NCBI RefSeq assembly: GCF_014196525.1
Contig: NZ_JACIDX010000001.1
Location: 248,001-312,000, forward strand
Source: Novosphingobium sediminicola
GTDB lineage: Bacteria > Pseudomonadota > Alphaproteobacteria > Sphingomonadales > Sphingomonadaceae
Direction of reading: 5' to 3'
DNA: 64,000 nucleotides
This document shows positions 29,807 through 38,302 of this stretch, piece by piece; the first letter of the stretch is position 1; each line of letters opens with the position of its first letter. Made by a program: the position numbers and the translations under genes. The notes under the pieces are model-generated. The model had not been told where the DNA came from. It saw nothing but the letters and a program-made list of their open reading frames with translations, and ran no database searches.

Positions 29807-31630
29807 ATGTTTGCATCGCTCTCCGCCCGCATCTATGCCCTTGGCGCCCTGGTTTTGCTGGCGCTGGCCTCTTTTGCGGCCATTCTGGTCGATTCTTCGC
29901 GGCAGGCGGGCGAGGCCGTGCAATGGGCCAACCATTCCTCGGCCGTTATCGAAACCACGCAAATTGCGCTCAACCAGTTGCGCTCGGCCGAATCGGGCAC
30001 GCGCGGCTATATCCTGACCCGCTCGCCCACTTTTGCCACCTCGTTTGATGAAGCGGTGAACAACGCCGATCTGAATATCGGTCGTGTCGTGGCCATGACG
30101 CGCGACAATCCGGCCCAGTATGGTCGCGCGCAGGAATTGGCCAAACTCATCAAGGATCGCTGCGAGATGCTGCGGCAATCGGTCGATCTGGGCCGCCGCG
30201 ACGATTTCTCCAAGGCGCAGGCCAAGATCGCCAATGGGCAGGGTCGCGAATTGATGGATGCCGTTCTGGTGCGTACACGCAACTTTCTGGACAATGAGCG
30301 CGCCCTGCAATCCAGTCGCACCGAGGCAGTGAACGAGCGCCTGCGCTGGACCGAGGGGCTGACGCTGGGGGGCGCGGGGCTGGTGGCACTGCTGGTGGTG
30401 ATCGGCTTCCTGCTGCTGATCCGCGGCATCGACCGCCCGCTGGCCGCCGTGCTGCGGGTGATGACCGATCTGGGCAATGGCCAGCGTTCGGCGCGGATCG
30501 GCGAGGCGATGGGATCGCGCGAATTTTCCGAACTGGCCCAAAGCTATAATGCCATGGCCAACCAGTTGGAGCGCGCGGTGGCCGATCAGGTGTCGAGCGA
30601 AACGCAATTGCAGGAGGCCAATGCCGAATTGCAGCGCAACAGCGAAACCCTGCGCCAGCGCGGCGGGGTGATCGAGATGCTGGGCGGGATGGCCCACCGG
30701 ATGCAGGCGGCTCGCACCGATGATGAACTGGCCCAGATCATCCGCGTTTTCGTGCCCCGCGTGCTGCCCGGCATTCCGGGCGCGCTCTATGCTCATAACA
30801 ATTCGCGCAATCTGTTGATCCCGATTGCCGGATGGGGCGGGATGGAGGCCGACAAGGAAGGCTTTGCCCCCGAGCAATGCTGGGCGCTGCGCCGGGGCCA
30901 GAGCCACTTTCTGCGCGAAGTGGGCAGTGATATCGTGTGCAGCCACGCCGATCCCGACGAGATCTATCACTGCGAACCGCTGTTGGCAGGCGGCGAAGTG
31001 ATCGGCGTCCTCTATCTGCATGGCACGGTCGAGGATGAAACGCGCTTTCGCCTGACAGTGCTGGCCGAAAACATCGCCTCGGCGCTGGTCAACCATCGTC
31101 TGCAGCGCTCGTTGCGCGAACAGACGATCCGCGACCCGCTGACCGGCCTGTTCAACCGGCGCTATATGGAAGAGACGCTGACGCTGGAAATCGCCCGCGC
31201 CACCCGTTCAGGCGTGCCGCTCAGCGTGGTGATGTGCGATATCGACCACTTCAAGCGCTTCAACGACGAATTTGGCCATGATGCGGGCGACGCCGTATTG
31301 CAGGCCGTGGCGGCGGAGTTGAAAAAGCAGTTCCGCAGCGGTGATGTCATCTGCCGCTTTGGCGGCGAGGAATTCACCATCATCGCACCCGGCACCACCG
31401 CGCAGGTGTTGATGGACCGCGTGGAACAGGTGCGTCAGGCCGTGGGCGAAATCACTGTGCGCCAGAAAGGCCGCACGCTGGGCCTGATCAGCATGTCCTT
31501 CGGCATCGCCAGTTGGGCCTCCGGCATGGACGGCAATGGCGAGGCGTTGATTCAGGCCGCCGACGTGGCGCTCTATCAGGCCAAGCGCGAAGGGCGCAAC
31601 CGGGTGATTGTGAACGGGACGGTGGCGTAA
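29807..31630 (+). CDS. Membrane diguanylate cyclase with CHASE3-like, HAMP, GAF-like and GGDEF domains
   Basis: Makes cyclic di-GMP from two GTP. From the ATG at 29807 (607 residues) the order is a TM helix at about 8-30, an all-helical periplasmic CHASE3-like sensor (ESGTRGYILT), and a second TM (LVALLVVIGFLLLIRGI). A HAMP domain and a coiled coil follow, then a GAF-like domain, then GGDEF. The active site is intact (CRFGGEEFTII). The inhibitory I-site RxxD (RSGD) lies five residues before it, predicting product feedback. DPLTGLFNRRYMEE marks the domain start. It is probably monocistronic. Confidence 0.93.
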   Translation: MFASLSARIYALGALVLLALASFAAILVDSSRQAGEAVQWANHSSAVIETTQIALNQLRSAESGTRGYILTRSPTFATSFDEAVNNADLNIGRVVAMTRDNPAQYGRAQELAKLIKDRCEMLRQSVDLGRRDDFSKAQAKIANGQGRELMDAVLVRTRNFLDNERALQSSRTEAVNERLRWTEGLTLGGAGLVALLVVIGFLLLIRGIDRPLAAVLRVMTDLGNGQRSARIGEAMGSREFSELAQSYNAMANQLERAVADQVSSETQLQEANAELQRNSETLRQRGGVIEMLGGMAHRMQAARTDDELAQIIRVFVPRVLPGIPGALYAHNNSRNLLIPIAGWGGMEADKEGFAPEQCWALRRGQSHFLREVGSDIVCSHADPDEIYHCEPLLAGGEVIGVLYLHGTVEDETRFRLTVLAENIASALVNHRLQRSLREQTIRDPLTGLFNRRYMEETLTLEIARATRSGVPLSVVMCDIDHFKRFNDEFGHDAGDAVLQAVAAELKKQFRSGDVICRFGGEEFTIIAPGTTAQVLMDRVEQVRQAVGEITVRQKGRTLGLISMSFGIASWASGMDGNGEALIQAADVALYQAKREGRNRVIVNGTVA

Positions 31631-31636
31631 AAACCT

Positions 31637-31760
31637 GCCTCCGGCGGGCAAAGGGACTCGTCCCTTTGCAATCCCGGTACTGTGAGCCTGGCGCCATCGA
31701 AGGGGCGTTATGTGCTGGCGGGAGGTTACGGGATTTGAAAGCCGCTGCGCGGCAAGTAAA
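31637..31760. repeat. Composite hairpin repeat, half copy 3
   Basis: Only one end is present: GCCTCCGGCGGGCAAAGGGACTCG followed by CCCTTTGCAATCCCGGTACTG (31637-31682). A degenerate internal stretch (GATTTGAAAGCCGCTGCGCGG) follows, also seen near 34131. It lies at the 3' end of the diguanylate cyclase gene and could act as its terminator. Confidence 0.7.
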
Positions 31761-31821
31761 TGTGGCAGAGTTTGAAAGAGCAGACTCTATCAAAGGCCTG
31801 CCCGAAACCGCCGACAAACGC

Positions 31822-31851
31822 AAAAAGGGCGGCCCCATAGGAGCCGCCCTT
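31822..31851 (-). terminator. Terminator after rplL
   Basis: AAGGGCGGC and GCCGCCCTT form a perfect 9-bp stem with a 9-base loop, followed on the minus strand by a run of T. It ends the rplJ-rplL unit, so rpoB is not transcribed from it. Confidence 0.9.
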
Positions 31852-31891
31852 CCTGTTCGGTCGGAAGATCCGACCGGCGATCGTTGAAATC

Positions 31892-32269
31892 TTACTTGAT
31901 TTCGACGGTGCCGCCGGCTTCCTCGATCTTCTTCTTGATGTCTTCGGCTTCAGCCTTCGACACGCCTTCCTTGACGGCCTTGGGAGCGCCTTCAACGAGG
32001 GCCTTGGCTTCGGTCAGGCCGAGCGAGGTGATCGCGCGGACTTCCTTGATGACCTGGATCTTCTTGCCGCCGTCGCCGGTCAGGATGACGTCGAATTCGG
32101 TCTTTTCTTCAACCGCAGCAGCAGCTTCGCCGCCAGCGGCAGGAGCAGCAACAGCAACAGCAGCAGCAGCCGAAACGCCCCAGGCTTCTTCCAGAGCCTT
32201 GGCGAGGTCAGCGGCTTCCAGAACGGTCAGAGCCGACAGGTCTTCAACGAGCTTGGCGATATCAGCCAT
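31892..32269 (-). CDS. rplL: 50S ribosomal protein L7/L12
   Basis: bL12 forms the flexible stalk that recruits translation factors, 125 residues. The N-terminal dimer domain ([20 protein letters not shown]), the Ala-rich hinge around residues 35-52 and the C-terminal domain ([20 protein letters not shown]) are all typical. It follows rplJ by 111 bp. A terminator, not rpoB, follows. Confidence 0.98.
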   Translation of the reverse strand: MADIAKLVEDLSALTVLEAADLAKALEEAWGVSAAAAVAVAAPAAGGEAAAAVEEKTEFDVILTGDGGKKIQVIKEVRAITSLGLTEAKALVEGAPKAVKEGVSKAEAEDIKKKIEEAGGTVEIK

Positions 32270-32380
32270 GATAATTACTCCAATGTTGTTTACCGGGCGG
32301 CGGATCCGCCAAACCCGGATAAATAGGGTTCAAAAGTCTTACCTGCACAGAGATGGACGGGCCGGGGCCCGACGCAAATC

Positions 32381-32896
32381 TTACGCAGCGTCCTTGTCGG
32401 CATAGGCCTGGAACACGCGGGCCAGCTTGGCCGCCGGAGCGGTCGTGAGCTGAGCCAGCTTGGTGGCAGGTGCCTGAACAAGGCCGATAAGCTTGGCGCG
32501 CAGTTCGTCGAGCGAGGGCATCGAGGCCAGAGCCTTAACACCATCGGCGTCGAGAACGACGTTACCCAGCGACCCGCCGACGATCTCGATCTTGTCGGTC
32601 GTCTTGGCGAAGTCCACCACAGCCTTGGCAGCGGCAACCGGATCGACCGACCACGCAAGCGCGGTGGGGCCGGTCAGGAGGTCGCCGATACCAGCGTAGT
32701 CGGTGTCCTGGGCAGCAAGCTTGGCAAGACGGTTCTTCGCAACCTTGTAGGTGGCGCCGGCTTCACGGATCTTGCCGCGCAGCACAGTCGACTGTGCCAC
32801 GGTGAGGCCGAGGTTGCGGGTGACAACCACCACGCCGACCTCGTTGAAGACCGCGTTGAGCTGGGCGACCGATTCGGCTTTCTGCGAACGATCCAT
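32381..32896 (-). CDS. rplJ: 50S ribosomal protein L10
   Basis: uL10 anchors the L12 stalk to 23S rRNA, 171 residues. It starts [20 protein letters not shown], followed by [20 protein letters not shown] and [14 protein letters not shown]. The C-terminal helix that binds L12 dimers is present. It has an unusually long upstream region (about 285 bases from the putative promoter), consistent with autogenous control by L10 or L10-L12. Confidence 0.98.
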   Translation of the reverse strand: MDRSQKAESVAQLNAVFNEVGVVVVTRNLGLTVAQSTVLRGKIREAGATYKVAKNRLAKLAAQDTDYAGIGDLLTGPTALAWSVDPVAAAKAVVDFAKTTDKIEIVGGSLGNVVLDADGVKALASMPSLDELRAKLIGLVQAPATKLAQLTTAPAAKLARVFQAYADKDAA

Positions 32897-33301
32897 GCCT
32901 TACTCCTTCACAAATGGCCCATCGGCAAAAGCCTCCGGGCCGGCTACTTTGTCCATGCAGGACACGCAAAAGCGCATCCGCAGGGGCGGTTGGGTCCGTG
33001 ACAAAGGGAAGGAGTTGCGACAGGCCGCCCCAAAGGAGCATGGCCGATAAGCCGCGATAGGGGCGAAAACGCCCATAATCTCTTTTCCCCGTCTAGGCTG
33101 GAAATTAAGTGAGGCCAATTCCCCACACCAACTGTCTCGGACGGATGAGCCTGCGGGCATGCCCGCTGACTTCCGGGGCGCCATTAGCAGATGCGGAACC
33201 AGAGTCAAGCGCCCCGTTCCTAGGGGGTTATTAACCATCGAGGCCGTAATCCTTGATGCATCGGGCGGGACACCCCCACCCCGCGCATAGGGCCAGCAGT
33301 T
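32897..33301 (-). other. Long leader region of rplJ-rplL
   Basis: The 405 bp upstream of rplJ hold no supported gene. They include a putative promoter at 33181-33208 and a perfect 14-bp palindrome (GCGGGCATGCCCGC, 33153-33166). The long leader fits the autoregulatory L10 leader concept, but I did not fold or match it to the known family. Confidence 0.45.
33181..33208 (-). promoter_or_regulatory. Putative rplJ-rplL promoter
   Basis: On the minus strand TTGACT (33203-33208), 16 bases, then TAATGG (33181-33186). The -35 is close to consensus. The -10 is weaker. Confidence 0.4.
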
Positions 33302-33961
33302 TTGACCATAAACGCCGCCATTCCCGCCCCCGATCAGGGCCCGCTCGACCGCGCCTTTGCCCGCGCCAATCCGCGCGTGCTGGACCGGATCGAACAGGGG
33401 CTGATCCTCGTGCTGTGGCTGGCGCTGGTCAACCGCGTGGCCCATTCGATCAATGGCTATGCGCCGCTGGTGCTGATTTCCGAAACGGCGGTGATGGCCT
33501 TCACCCTCATCCGCCGTCCCACGCAGAATATCTCGCTGCGCCTCGGCGACTGGCTGCTGGCCATCGCGGCCACCGCCGCCCCGCTGATGATCCAGCCGGG
33601 GCTCGACATGTTCCCGATGATCGCCCCCCTTGGCATCGCGCTGGTCCTGCTGGGCAACGTCGTGCAGGCGCTGGCCAAACTCTCGCTGCGCCGCAGCTTC
33701 GGCATCGCGCCGGCCAACCGCGGCGTCAAAAGCGACGGCCTCTACCGCTTCGTCCGCCACCCCATGTACGCAGGCTACCTCGCCGTCCACATCGGCATCA
33801 TGATCCTCATGCCCAGCCTGCTCAACCTCGTCCTCTACACCATCGGCTGGTGGGCCCAGATCCTGCGCCTGCGCGCCGAAGAAGCCCTCCTATCCCAAGA
33901 CCCCGCCTATCAGGCCTTCATGGGCAAGGTGCGCTATCGGCTGGTGCCGGGGGTGTTTTGA
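33302..33961 (+). CDS. Isoprenylcysteine carboxyl methyltransferase-like membrane protein
   Basis: A 219-residue integral-membrane methyltransferase-like protein with about five hydrophobic segments. The C-terminal half has the family pattern: GLYRFVRHPMYAGYLAVHIG (the RHPxYxG SAM-binding segment), then RAEEALLSQDPAYQAFMGKV and RYRLVPG. Related bacterial proteins are annotated as ICMT or phospholipid methyltransferase family. The bacterial substrate is unknown. The start is a TTG at 33302, which is the least certain part. It diverges from rplJ. Confidence 0.8.
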   Translation: MTINAAIPAPDQGPLDRAFARANPRVLDRIEQGLILVLWLALVNRVAHSINGYAPLVLISETAVMAFTLIRRPTQNISLRLGDWLLAIAATAAPLMIQPGLDMFPMIAPLGIALVLLGNVVQALAKLSLRRSFGIAPANRGVKSDGLYRFVRHPMYAGYLAVHIGIMILMPSLLNLVLYTIGWWAQILRLRAEEALLSQDPAYQAFMGKVRYRLVPGVF

Positions 33962-33980
33962 GAGGGGCGTGAGGGGTTGT

Positions 33981-34044
33981 TGATGCCTCCGGCGGGCGCT
34001 TTTTTGATGCCTCCGGCGGGGGTTTTGTGATGCCTCCGGCGGGC
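33981..34044 (+). repeat. Triple tandem TGATGCCTCCGGCGGG
   Basis: Three copies of a 16-base end motif begin at 33981, 34005 and 34028 (periods 24 and 23). The third continues into a full repeat end (34032-34074). This suggests nested or slipped insertion of the composite repeat end. Confidence 0.85.
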
Positions 34045-34817
34045 AAAGGGACTTGTCCCTTTGCAATCCCGTTACTGTCTTTGTCGTGCCAGAACGGCGA
34101 CGTTGCGTTTGGCGCGATAGGTCGGATTTGAAGGCCGCTGCGCGGCGGGGGATGTCGGCCAAGTTAGAGCTTGCAGTCAGTAGAGGTTGTCCGCAGCATA
34201 GATTTCCCCTCCCATACAGGGAATGAGCCAGTGCTAATCCGCCGGTTATACTACGTAACTCTGGGTTTTTGCATAGGCTACGCCAGCACTAATGCTTGGG
34301 CAGGTTCGGCACCTGATAAATACGGCAAGAATAAATGCGCACCAGCCGTATCAAGCTGGATGCCGCAAGGCAGTCAGTTCGGCGAATTGATGTGGTTTAA
34401 TGCAATAAGTGTAACTCCAGCACACTCCACATGGAACGAGTCCATCGTTAGCGAAAGCCGCCTCCAGCGCATGTTGATCAAGGCGTCTCGCAGCCAATGG
34501 GGCGGTTTCGTTCTGATCGTTTCACCTTCAACGTCATGCACGAGGGTAGCTGCTCTCAGGCGAGCGGTATCACAGCGTATGAAATGCGGCCCAAACCGAA
34601 TTTGCGTGGAATATTCGATGTCAGAATGGGAAGCGACACAGCCGCCGCCGCCGCCACCTCATCATGTCCGCTAGGGTATCCTGCCCGGACAGCCTCCTTC
34701 CTCCCGCGAAGCGGCATAACCACCACTCTTCTGCCCCCAAACGCAACACCGCCCATCGGACGCGACCAAGACATTACCGGGATTGCAAAGGGCCCCCGCC
34801 CTTTGCCCGCCGGAGGC
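34032..34817. repeat. Composite hairpin repeat, copy 4, with an enclosed gene
   Basis: A forward end (34032-34074) and an inverted end (34776-34817) are 786 bp apart, compared with about 200 bp for the other paired copies. The space between them holds a small secreted-protein gene (34231-34674). Confidence 0.6.
34231..34674 (+). CDS. Secreted hypothetical protein enclosed by inverted repeat ends
   Basis: From a GTG at 34231, behind CAGGGAATGAGCCA, the 147-residue product has a signal peptide (LIRRLYYVTLGFCIGYASTNAWA). The mature part is of mixed alpha/beta character, with four Cys and a proline-rich C-terminus (ATQPPPPPPHHVR). The central part (SQWGGFVLIVSPSTSCTRVAA) has the look of a small alpha/beta domain, but I do not recognise the family. 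Base composition is visibly lower in GC than its neighbours, suggesting transfer. Confidence 0.6.
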   Translation: MLIRRLYYVTLGFCIGYASTNAWAGSAPDKYGKNKCAPAVSSWMPQGSQFGELMWFNAISVTPAHSTWNESIVSESRLQRMLIKASRSQWGGFVLIVSPSTSCTRVAALRRAVSQRMKCGPNRICVEYSMSEWEATQPPPPPPHHVR

Positions 34818-34821
34818 ATCC

Positions 34822-36114
34822 TTATCTTTTAACACCCCCCTTGCGCGCCGCGCGGACCGCCCGCAACGAGACCCCCGCCTCCACCCCCGGATAGAGCAAC
34901 TTTGGCCGCCAGACCCGCTGGGAGAGGTAGATGCCATTGTGGCCGGAGCAGGCGTAGGCGGCGAAGCAGGCGAGCGTGATGGGCAGGATCGGCCCCGGCC
35001 CGAAGAGTTCGAGGCCCATGAGGATGCAGGCGAGCGGTGTGTTGGCGGCTCCGGCAAAGACCGCGACGAAGCCGAGGCCTGCGAAGAGATCGACCGGCCC
35101 GCCCAGCACGCCGGAGAGCGCATTGCCCAGCCCAGCGCCGATGAAGAACAGGGGCGTGACTTCGCCGCCTTTGAAGCCGGTGGAGAGGGTGATGACGGTG
35201 AAGAGCATTTTGAGCGCCCAGCTCCAGCCATCGATCGGGCCGGTGAAGAAGCCGGGGATCGTTGGCGCGTGGGGGTCGGCGGACCACACGCCAAGGCCCA
35301 GATAGGCCCGCGTGCCCAGCGCATAGGTCAGCGCGATCAGCACCAGCCCGCCGATGAAGGGCCGCGCCGGGCCATAGCGCACATGCCGCTTGAACCACCC
35401 GCCCAGCACATGGTTCGCCTCGGCAAAGGCAAGGCTGGCCAAGCCGAAGAGCGCGCCCGCGATGGTGGCCTTGAGCAGGAGCAGCCCGTTCCAGCCCCCA
35501 GCATAGTGGATCGCGTAGGAAGTATGATGGATACCCCAAGCCTGACAGGCCCAGTCGCCCGCATAGCCCGCGATCACGCAGGCCAACAGGCTGGGCAGAT
35601 GCACCCGCCCGATGGCCAGCACCTCCAGCGCAAAGACTGCGCCCGCCAGAGGCGTGCCGAACACCGCGCCAAAGCCAGCCGAAATCCCGGCTTTCAGCAG
35701 GATTTGCACGCCCGCATCATCCAGCCGTGCGATCCGCGCCGCCGCGCTGGCGATGCTGCCGCCCAGTTGCACCGCCGTACCCTCGCGCCCGGCCGAACCG
35801 CCCAGCAGATGCGTGGCCATCGTGCCGATGAACACCAGCGGCGCCATGCGCAAAGGCACGCCGCCGCCCGGTTCATGGATCTCGTCAAGGATCAGATTGT
35901 TGCCGCCCTCAACGCTTTGCCCGACGCGGTGATAGAGCCAGCCGATCCCCGCCCCGCCCAACGGCAGCAGAAACAGCAGCCACGGGTGATCAAAACGCGC
36001 CCGTGTGACCGCATCGAGGCTCCACAGGAAGGCGGCGCACAGCGTGCCCACCACACAGGCCATCGCCAGCAAGGCCGGCAGCAGAACGATCAGACGGGAG
36101 AGGAGTGCGCGCAT
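34822..36114 (-). CDS. CLC-F type fluoride/proton antiporter
   Basis: A CLC-family membrane antiporter of 430 residues with about ten helices. The anion-site loop reads EGGNNLILDEIHEP (residues 69-82) where chloride CLCs have GSGIP. The gating Glu motif is GSAGREGTAVQLGG (Glu111). An altered GSGIP region is the mark of the fluoride-specific CLC-F clade, which exports F- in exchange for H+. AAGGTGGG precedes the ATG. A fluoride riboswitch lies immediately upstream, which supports the fluoride assignment independently of the protein. A chloride channel is the alternative reading. Confidence 0.88.
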   Translation of the reverse strand: MRALLSRLIVLLPALLAMACVVGTLCAAFLWSLDAVTRARFDHPWLLFLLPLGGAGIGWLYHRVGQSVEGGNNLILDEIHEPGGGVPLRMAPLVFIGTMATHLLGGSAGREGTAVQLGGSIASAAARIARLDDAGVQILLKAGISAGFGAVFGTPLAGAVFALEVLAIGRVHLPSLLACVIAGYAGDWACQAWGIHHTSYAIHYAGGWNGLLLLKATIAGALFGLASLAFAEANHVLGGWFKRHVRYGPARPFIGGLVLIALTYALGTRAYLGLGVWSADPHAPTIPGFFTGPIDGWSWALKMLFTVITLSTGFKGGEVTPLFFIGAGLGNALSGVLGGPVDLFAGLGFVAVFAGAANTPLACILMGLELFGPGPILPITLACFAAYACSGHNGIYLSQRVWRPKLLYPGVEAGVSLRAVRAARKGGVKR

Positions 36115-36143
36115 AGACCCACCTTGTTGCCAAAACAGCGAAA

Positions 36144-36224
36144 GGTAGGAATCATCAGCCTGTCACCCCAAGTTGCCCTAGGGCCGGGCGGTTCGGCCCA
36201 AAGGCCCGGCGGAAATCCATCGCC
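36144..36224 (-). ncRNA. Fluoride riboswitch (crcB motif)
   Basis: On the minus strand the sequence opens with GGCGATGG, then TTTCCGCC closing the first stem, then GAACCGCC, and ends with GGCTGATGATTCCTACC. This matches the conserved framework GGCGAUG...CGCC...AAAC...GCUGAUG...CCUAC of the fluoride aptamer. It is 30 bases before the CLC-F start codon. The 3' end CCTACCTT can pair with the downstream AAGGTGGG Shine-Dalgarno sequence (8 bp, one G-U), suggesting translational control that opens on fluoride binding. Confidence 0.85.
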
Positions 36225-36287
36225 TTGGGCGCGGCTTTGGCCCAAACGCGGCCCTGCGTCAAGATGAGGCGTCAAGGCCGCGCCCCA

Positions 36288-36695
36288 TCAGCGTATCGCC
36301 TTGACCTCCTCGGCCTTAACCGCGCCTTTGAACTTGTTGCCGAAATGGCTGCGGACATAGTTGACCACATCGGCCACCTGCTGATCGGTCAGCATCGCGC
36401 CGATCGGTGGCATGCCGTTCAGCCCTTTGACCACCACCATCGCCGGATAGGCGCCAATCGCGAGTTTGGCATTGCCCGCCAGCGCGGGATAACGCCCCGC
36501 GCCTTCGGCCCCCTTGGCGTCCTGCATATGGCAGGCAGCGCAGACGCGGGTGAAGATCTGCTCGCCGCTCGCCTCGCCCAGCATCCGCGCGCCAAAGGCT
36601 GCATCGCCAGCCGAGGCGGCGGCGCGGGCCGGGGCCTGCGCATAGGCGTTCGATGCCAGCCCCATCAGTGCCATGCTCAAGATCAGTTTTCTCAT
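36288..36695 (-). CDS. Periplasmic class I cytochrome c (distal)
   Basis: A monoheme cytochrome c of 135 residues. The signal peptide is MRKLILSMALMGLASNAYAQ. The heme motif VCAACHMQD and the Met-ligand region NGMPPIGAMLTDQQVADVVNYVRSHFGNKF are clear. The ATG at 36695 follows GGGGTGAGAGAC, and a GTG three codons upstream is less likely. It begins 5 bases after the stop of the upstream flavin amine oxidase, so the two are surely cotranscribed. It probably accepts electrons from that oxidase. Confidence 0.88.
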   Translation of the reverse strand: MRKLILSMALMGLASNAYAQAPARAAASAGDAAFGARMLGEASGEQIFTRVCAACHMQDAKGAEGAGRYPALAGNAKLAIGAYPAMVVVKGLNGMPPIGAMLTDQQVADVVNYVRSHFGNKFKGAVKAEEVKAIR

Positions 36696-36700
36696 GTCTC

Positions 36701-38290
36701 TCACCCCGCGATAACCCGTTGATGCAGCCGCGTGATCGCGTCGATGGCCGAGGTGATGCCCCCCTCCTGCCAGCCGCCGTAGTACGAGGCATGTTCGCCC
36801 GCCAACAGGATGCGCCCGTCAAACTTGCACAGGTTCTTGTAATGCTCGGCGCGCGATGCTTCCGTCCATGATCCGAAACAGCCCAGCGTGAAGGGCACCC
36901 GGTGCCAAGCCACGGAGACGCCGTTCATAAATTCGCCCCTGTATTGCGGATGGATCTGCGAACCCCATTCCAGCACCTTTTCGACGCGCTGCGCAGGCGT
37001 GCTGGCGGTCAATTCATAGCCCGCCGCCCCGCCGACATAACAGCCCAGCAAAACGCCCGGCCCCTTGTCGCCATAGCGGGTGGAGGGATAGGAGATCTGG
37101 CTGTTGGGCAGGTCGGTATAGGTGATGCCGCCGTAAATCTGGTCGTCCTGTTCCCAGAAGCGGCGCTTGAATTCGAGGCCTACCTTGACGCTGGTGGAAT
37201 AGGGCACGGCGCGGATCGCGGCGTCCAGCTCGGGGCTGACATTCATCTCGATCTGGGCCAGCACCGGCAAGGGGATCGTGCAGAGGCAGTAATCGGCCGA
37301 AGCCTTCATCACCGCGCCACTCTTGGTGTCCTTGTAACTGACGGTGACGCCCTTCTCGTCCTGCTGGATCGCGGTCACCTTGCTGTTTTTGCGCACCATA
37401 TGGCCCACGGCGCGCTCAAAGCCCTTGGCCACCTGCCCCATGCCGCCGACCGGCTGGAAGATGGTGGAGAGGTGATCCCATTGCAAATTGCCGCCGATGG
37501 AGCGCCACAGGCCTGAGCGCAGCAAGGTCTGCACATCAATCGGATCGGAAGGCTCAGGAACGGCGGACAGGCCCCCGCCCGGCTCCTTGTCATAGCCGCG
37601 CCGCCCGCTGCTGGCCGCGCCCTTCACATAGCGCATGTTGCGATCCAGCGCGCCCCATGAACGCAGCGCTTCGAGCAGGATCTCGCCATCCTCCTTGCTG
37701 ACCGTTTGCGCCAAGGCCCCGGCATTGACCGATTTGGCCAGCAATTCGCCGACATGGCCGTAAAAGTCCGCCTGAATATGGCGATAGCGCTGCGGCTTGC
37801 CGCCAAACGCCTGCGTATTATGGACATAGGCGTTGTAATTGACCTGCATGAAGGGTTCGAGCGCGACGCCCAGTTCATGGCAGTAATGAATGAGACCATG
37901 GTGATGCCATGGAATGCGCCACGGGCCGGGGTTGATGTAATTGCCCGGCGCGAACTGGCACGTCTGGGTCGCGCCGCCCAGTTCGGTATAGGTGTCGCCG
38001 CCCTGCAGCGTCCATGAACGCCCGCCCACGCGGTCGTTATATTCCAGCACCTGCACCTTGTATCCCGCGCGGGAGAGTTCGAGCGCGGCGGTCATCCCCG
38101 CCACGCCCGCGCCCAGGATCAAAACGCTGGCGCCCTTATTGTCGCCCTCCAGCTTGGGCGGGCCTTTGAAATCGGACGCCTTGGCCTGATCCATGCTGGA
38201 CATGGCCATATACATCGCCGAAGCGCCCGCCGCCGTGCCGATCATCGAGAGCAGATCGCGCTTGGTCATGGGCATGACAGGTTCGTTCAT
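36701..38290 (-). CDS. Flavin amine oxidase family protein, copy 2, exported
   Basis: An FAD-dependent amine oxidase or dehydrogenase of 529 residues. The ATG at 38290 is preceded by AAGGGGTG. The N-terminus has a Tat-like leader (MTKRDLLSMIGTAAG, with KR rather than RR), then the FAD-binding GASVLILGAGVAGMTAALEL and NDRVGGRSW. It ends with the family's second FAD motif GRILLAGEHASYYGGWQEGG. It is clearly a paralogue of the upstream gene and lies between it and a cytochrome c gene. The substrate is unknown. Nicotine oxidoreductase-type enzymes of this family use cytochrome c rather than oxygen, which fits the context. Confidence 0.85.
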   Translation of the reverse strand: MNEPVMPMTKRDLLSMIGTAAGASAMYMAMSSMDQAKASDFKGPPKLEGDNKGASVLILGAGVAGMTAALELSRAGYKVQVLEYNDRVGGRSWTLQGGDTYTELGGATQTCQFAPGNYINPGPWRIPWHHHGLIHYCHELGVALEPFMQVNYNAYVHNTQAFGGKPQRYRHIQADFYGHVGELLAKSVNAGALAQTVSKEDGEILLEALRSWGALDRNMRYVKGAASSGRRGYDKEPGGGLSAVPEPSDPIDVQTLLRSGLWRSIGGNLQWDHLSTIFQPVGGMGQVAKGFERAVGHMVRKNSKVTAIQQDEKGVTVSYKDTKSGAVMKASADYCLCTIPLPVLAQIEMNVSPELDAAIRAVPYSTSVKVGLEFKRRFWEQDDQIYGGITYTDLPNSQISYPSTRYGDKGPGVLLGCYVGGAAGYELTASTPAQRVEKVLEWGSQIHPQYRGEFMNGVSVAWHRVPFTLGCFGSWTEASRAEHYKNLCKFDGRILLAGEHASYYGGWQEGGITSAIDAITRLHQRVIAG

Positions 38291-38302
38291 CCCGGTCACC
38301 CC

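Noticed and set aside
34783-36267. Plus-strand frame of 494 residues opposite the CLC gene
   Set aside because: It is antisense to a clear membrane transporter and covers the fluoride riboswitch. The composition is shadow-like.
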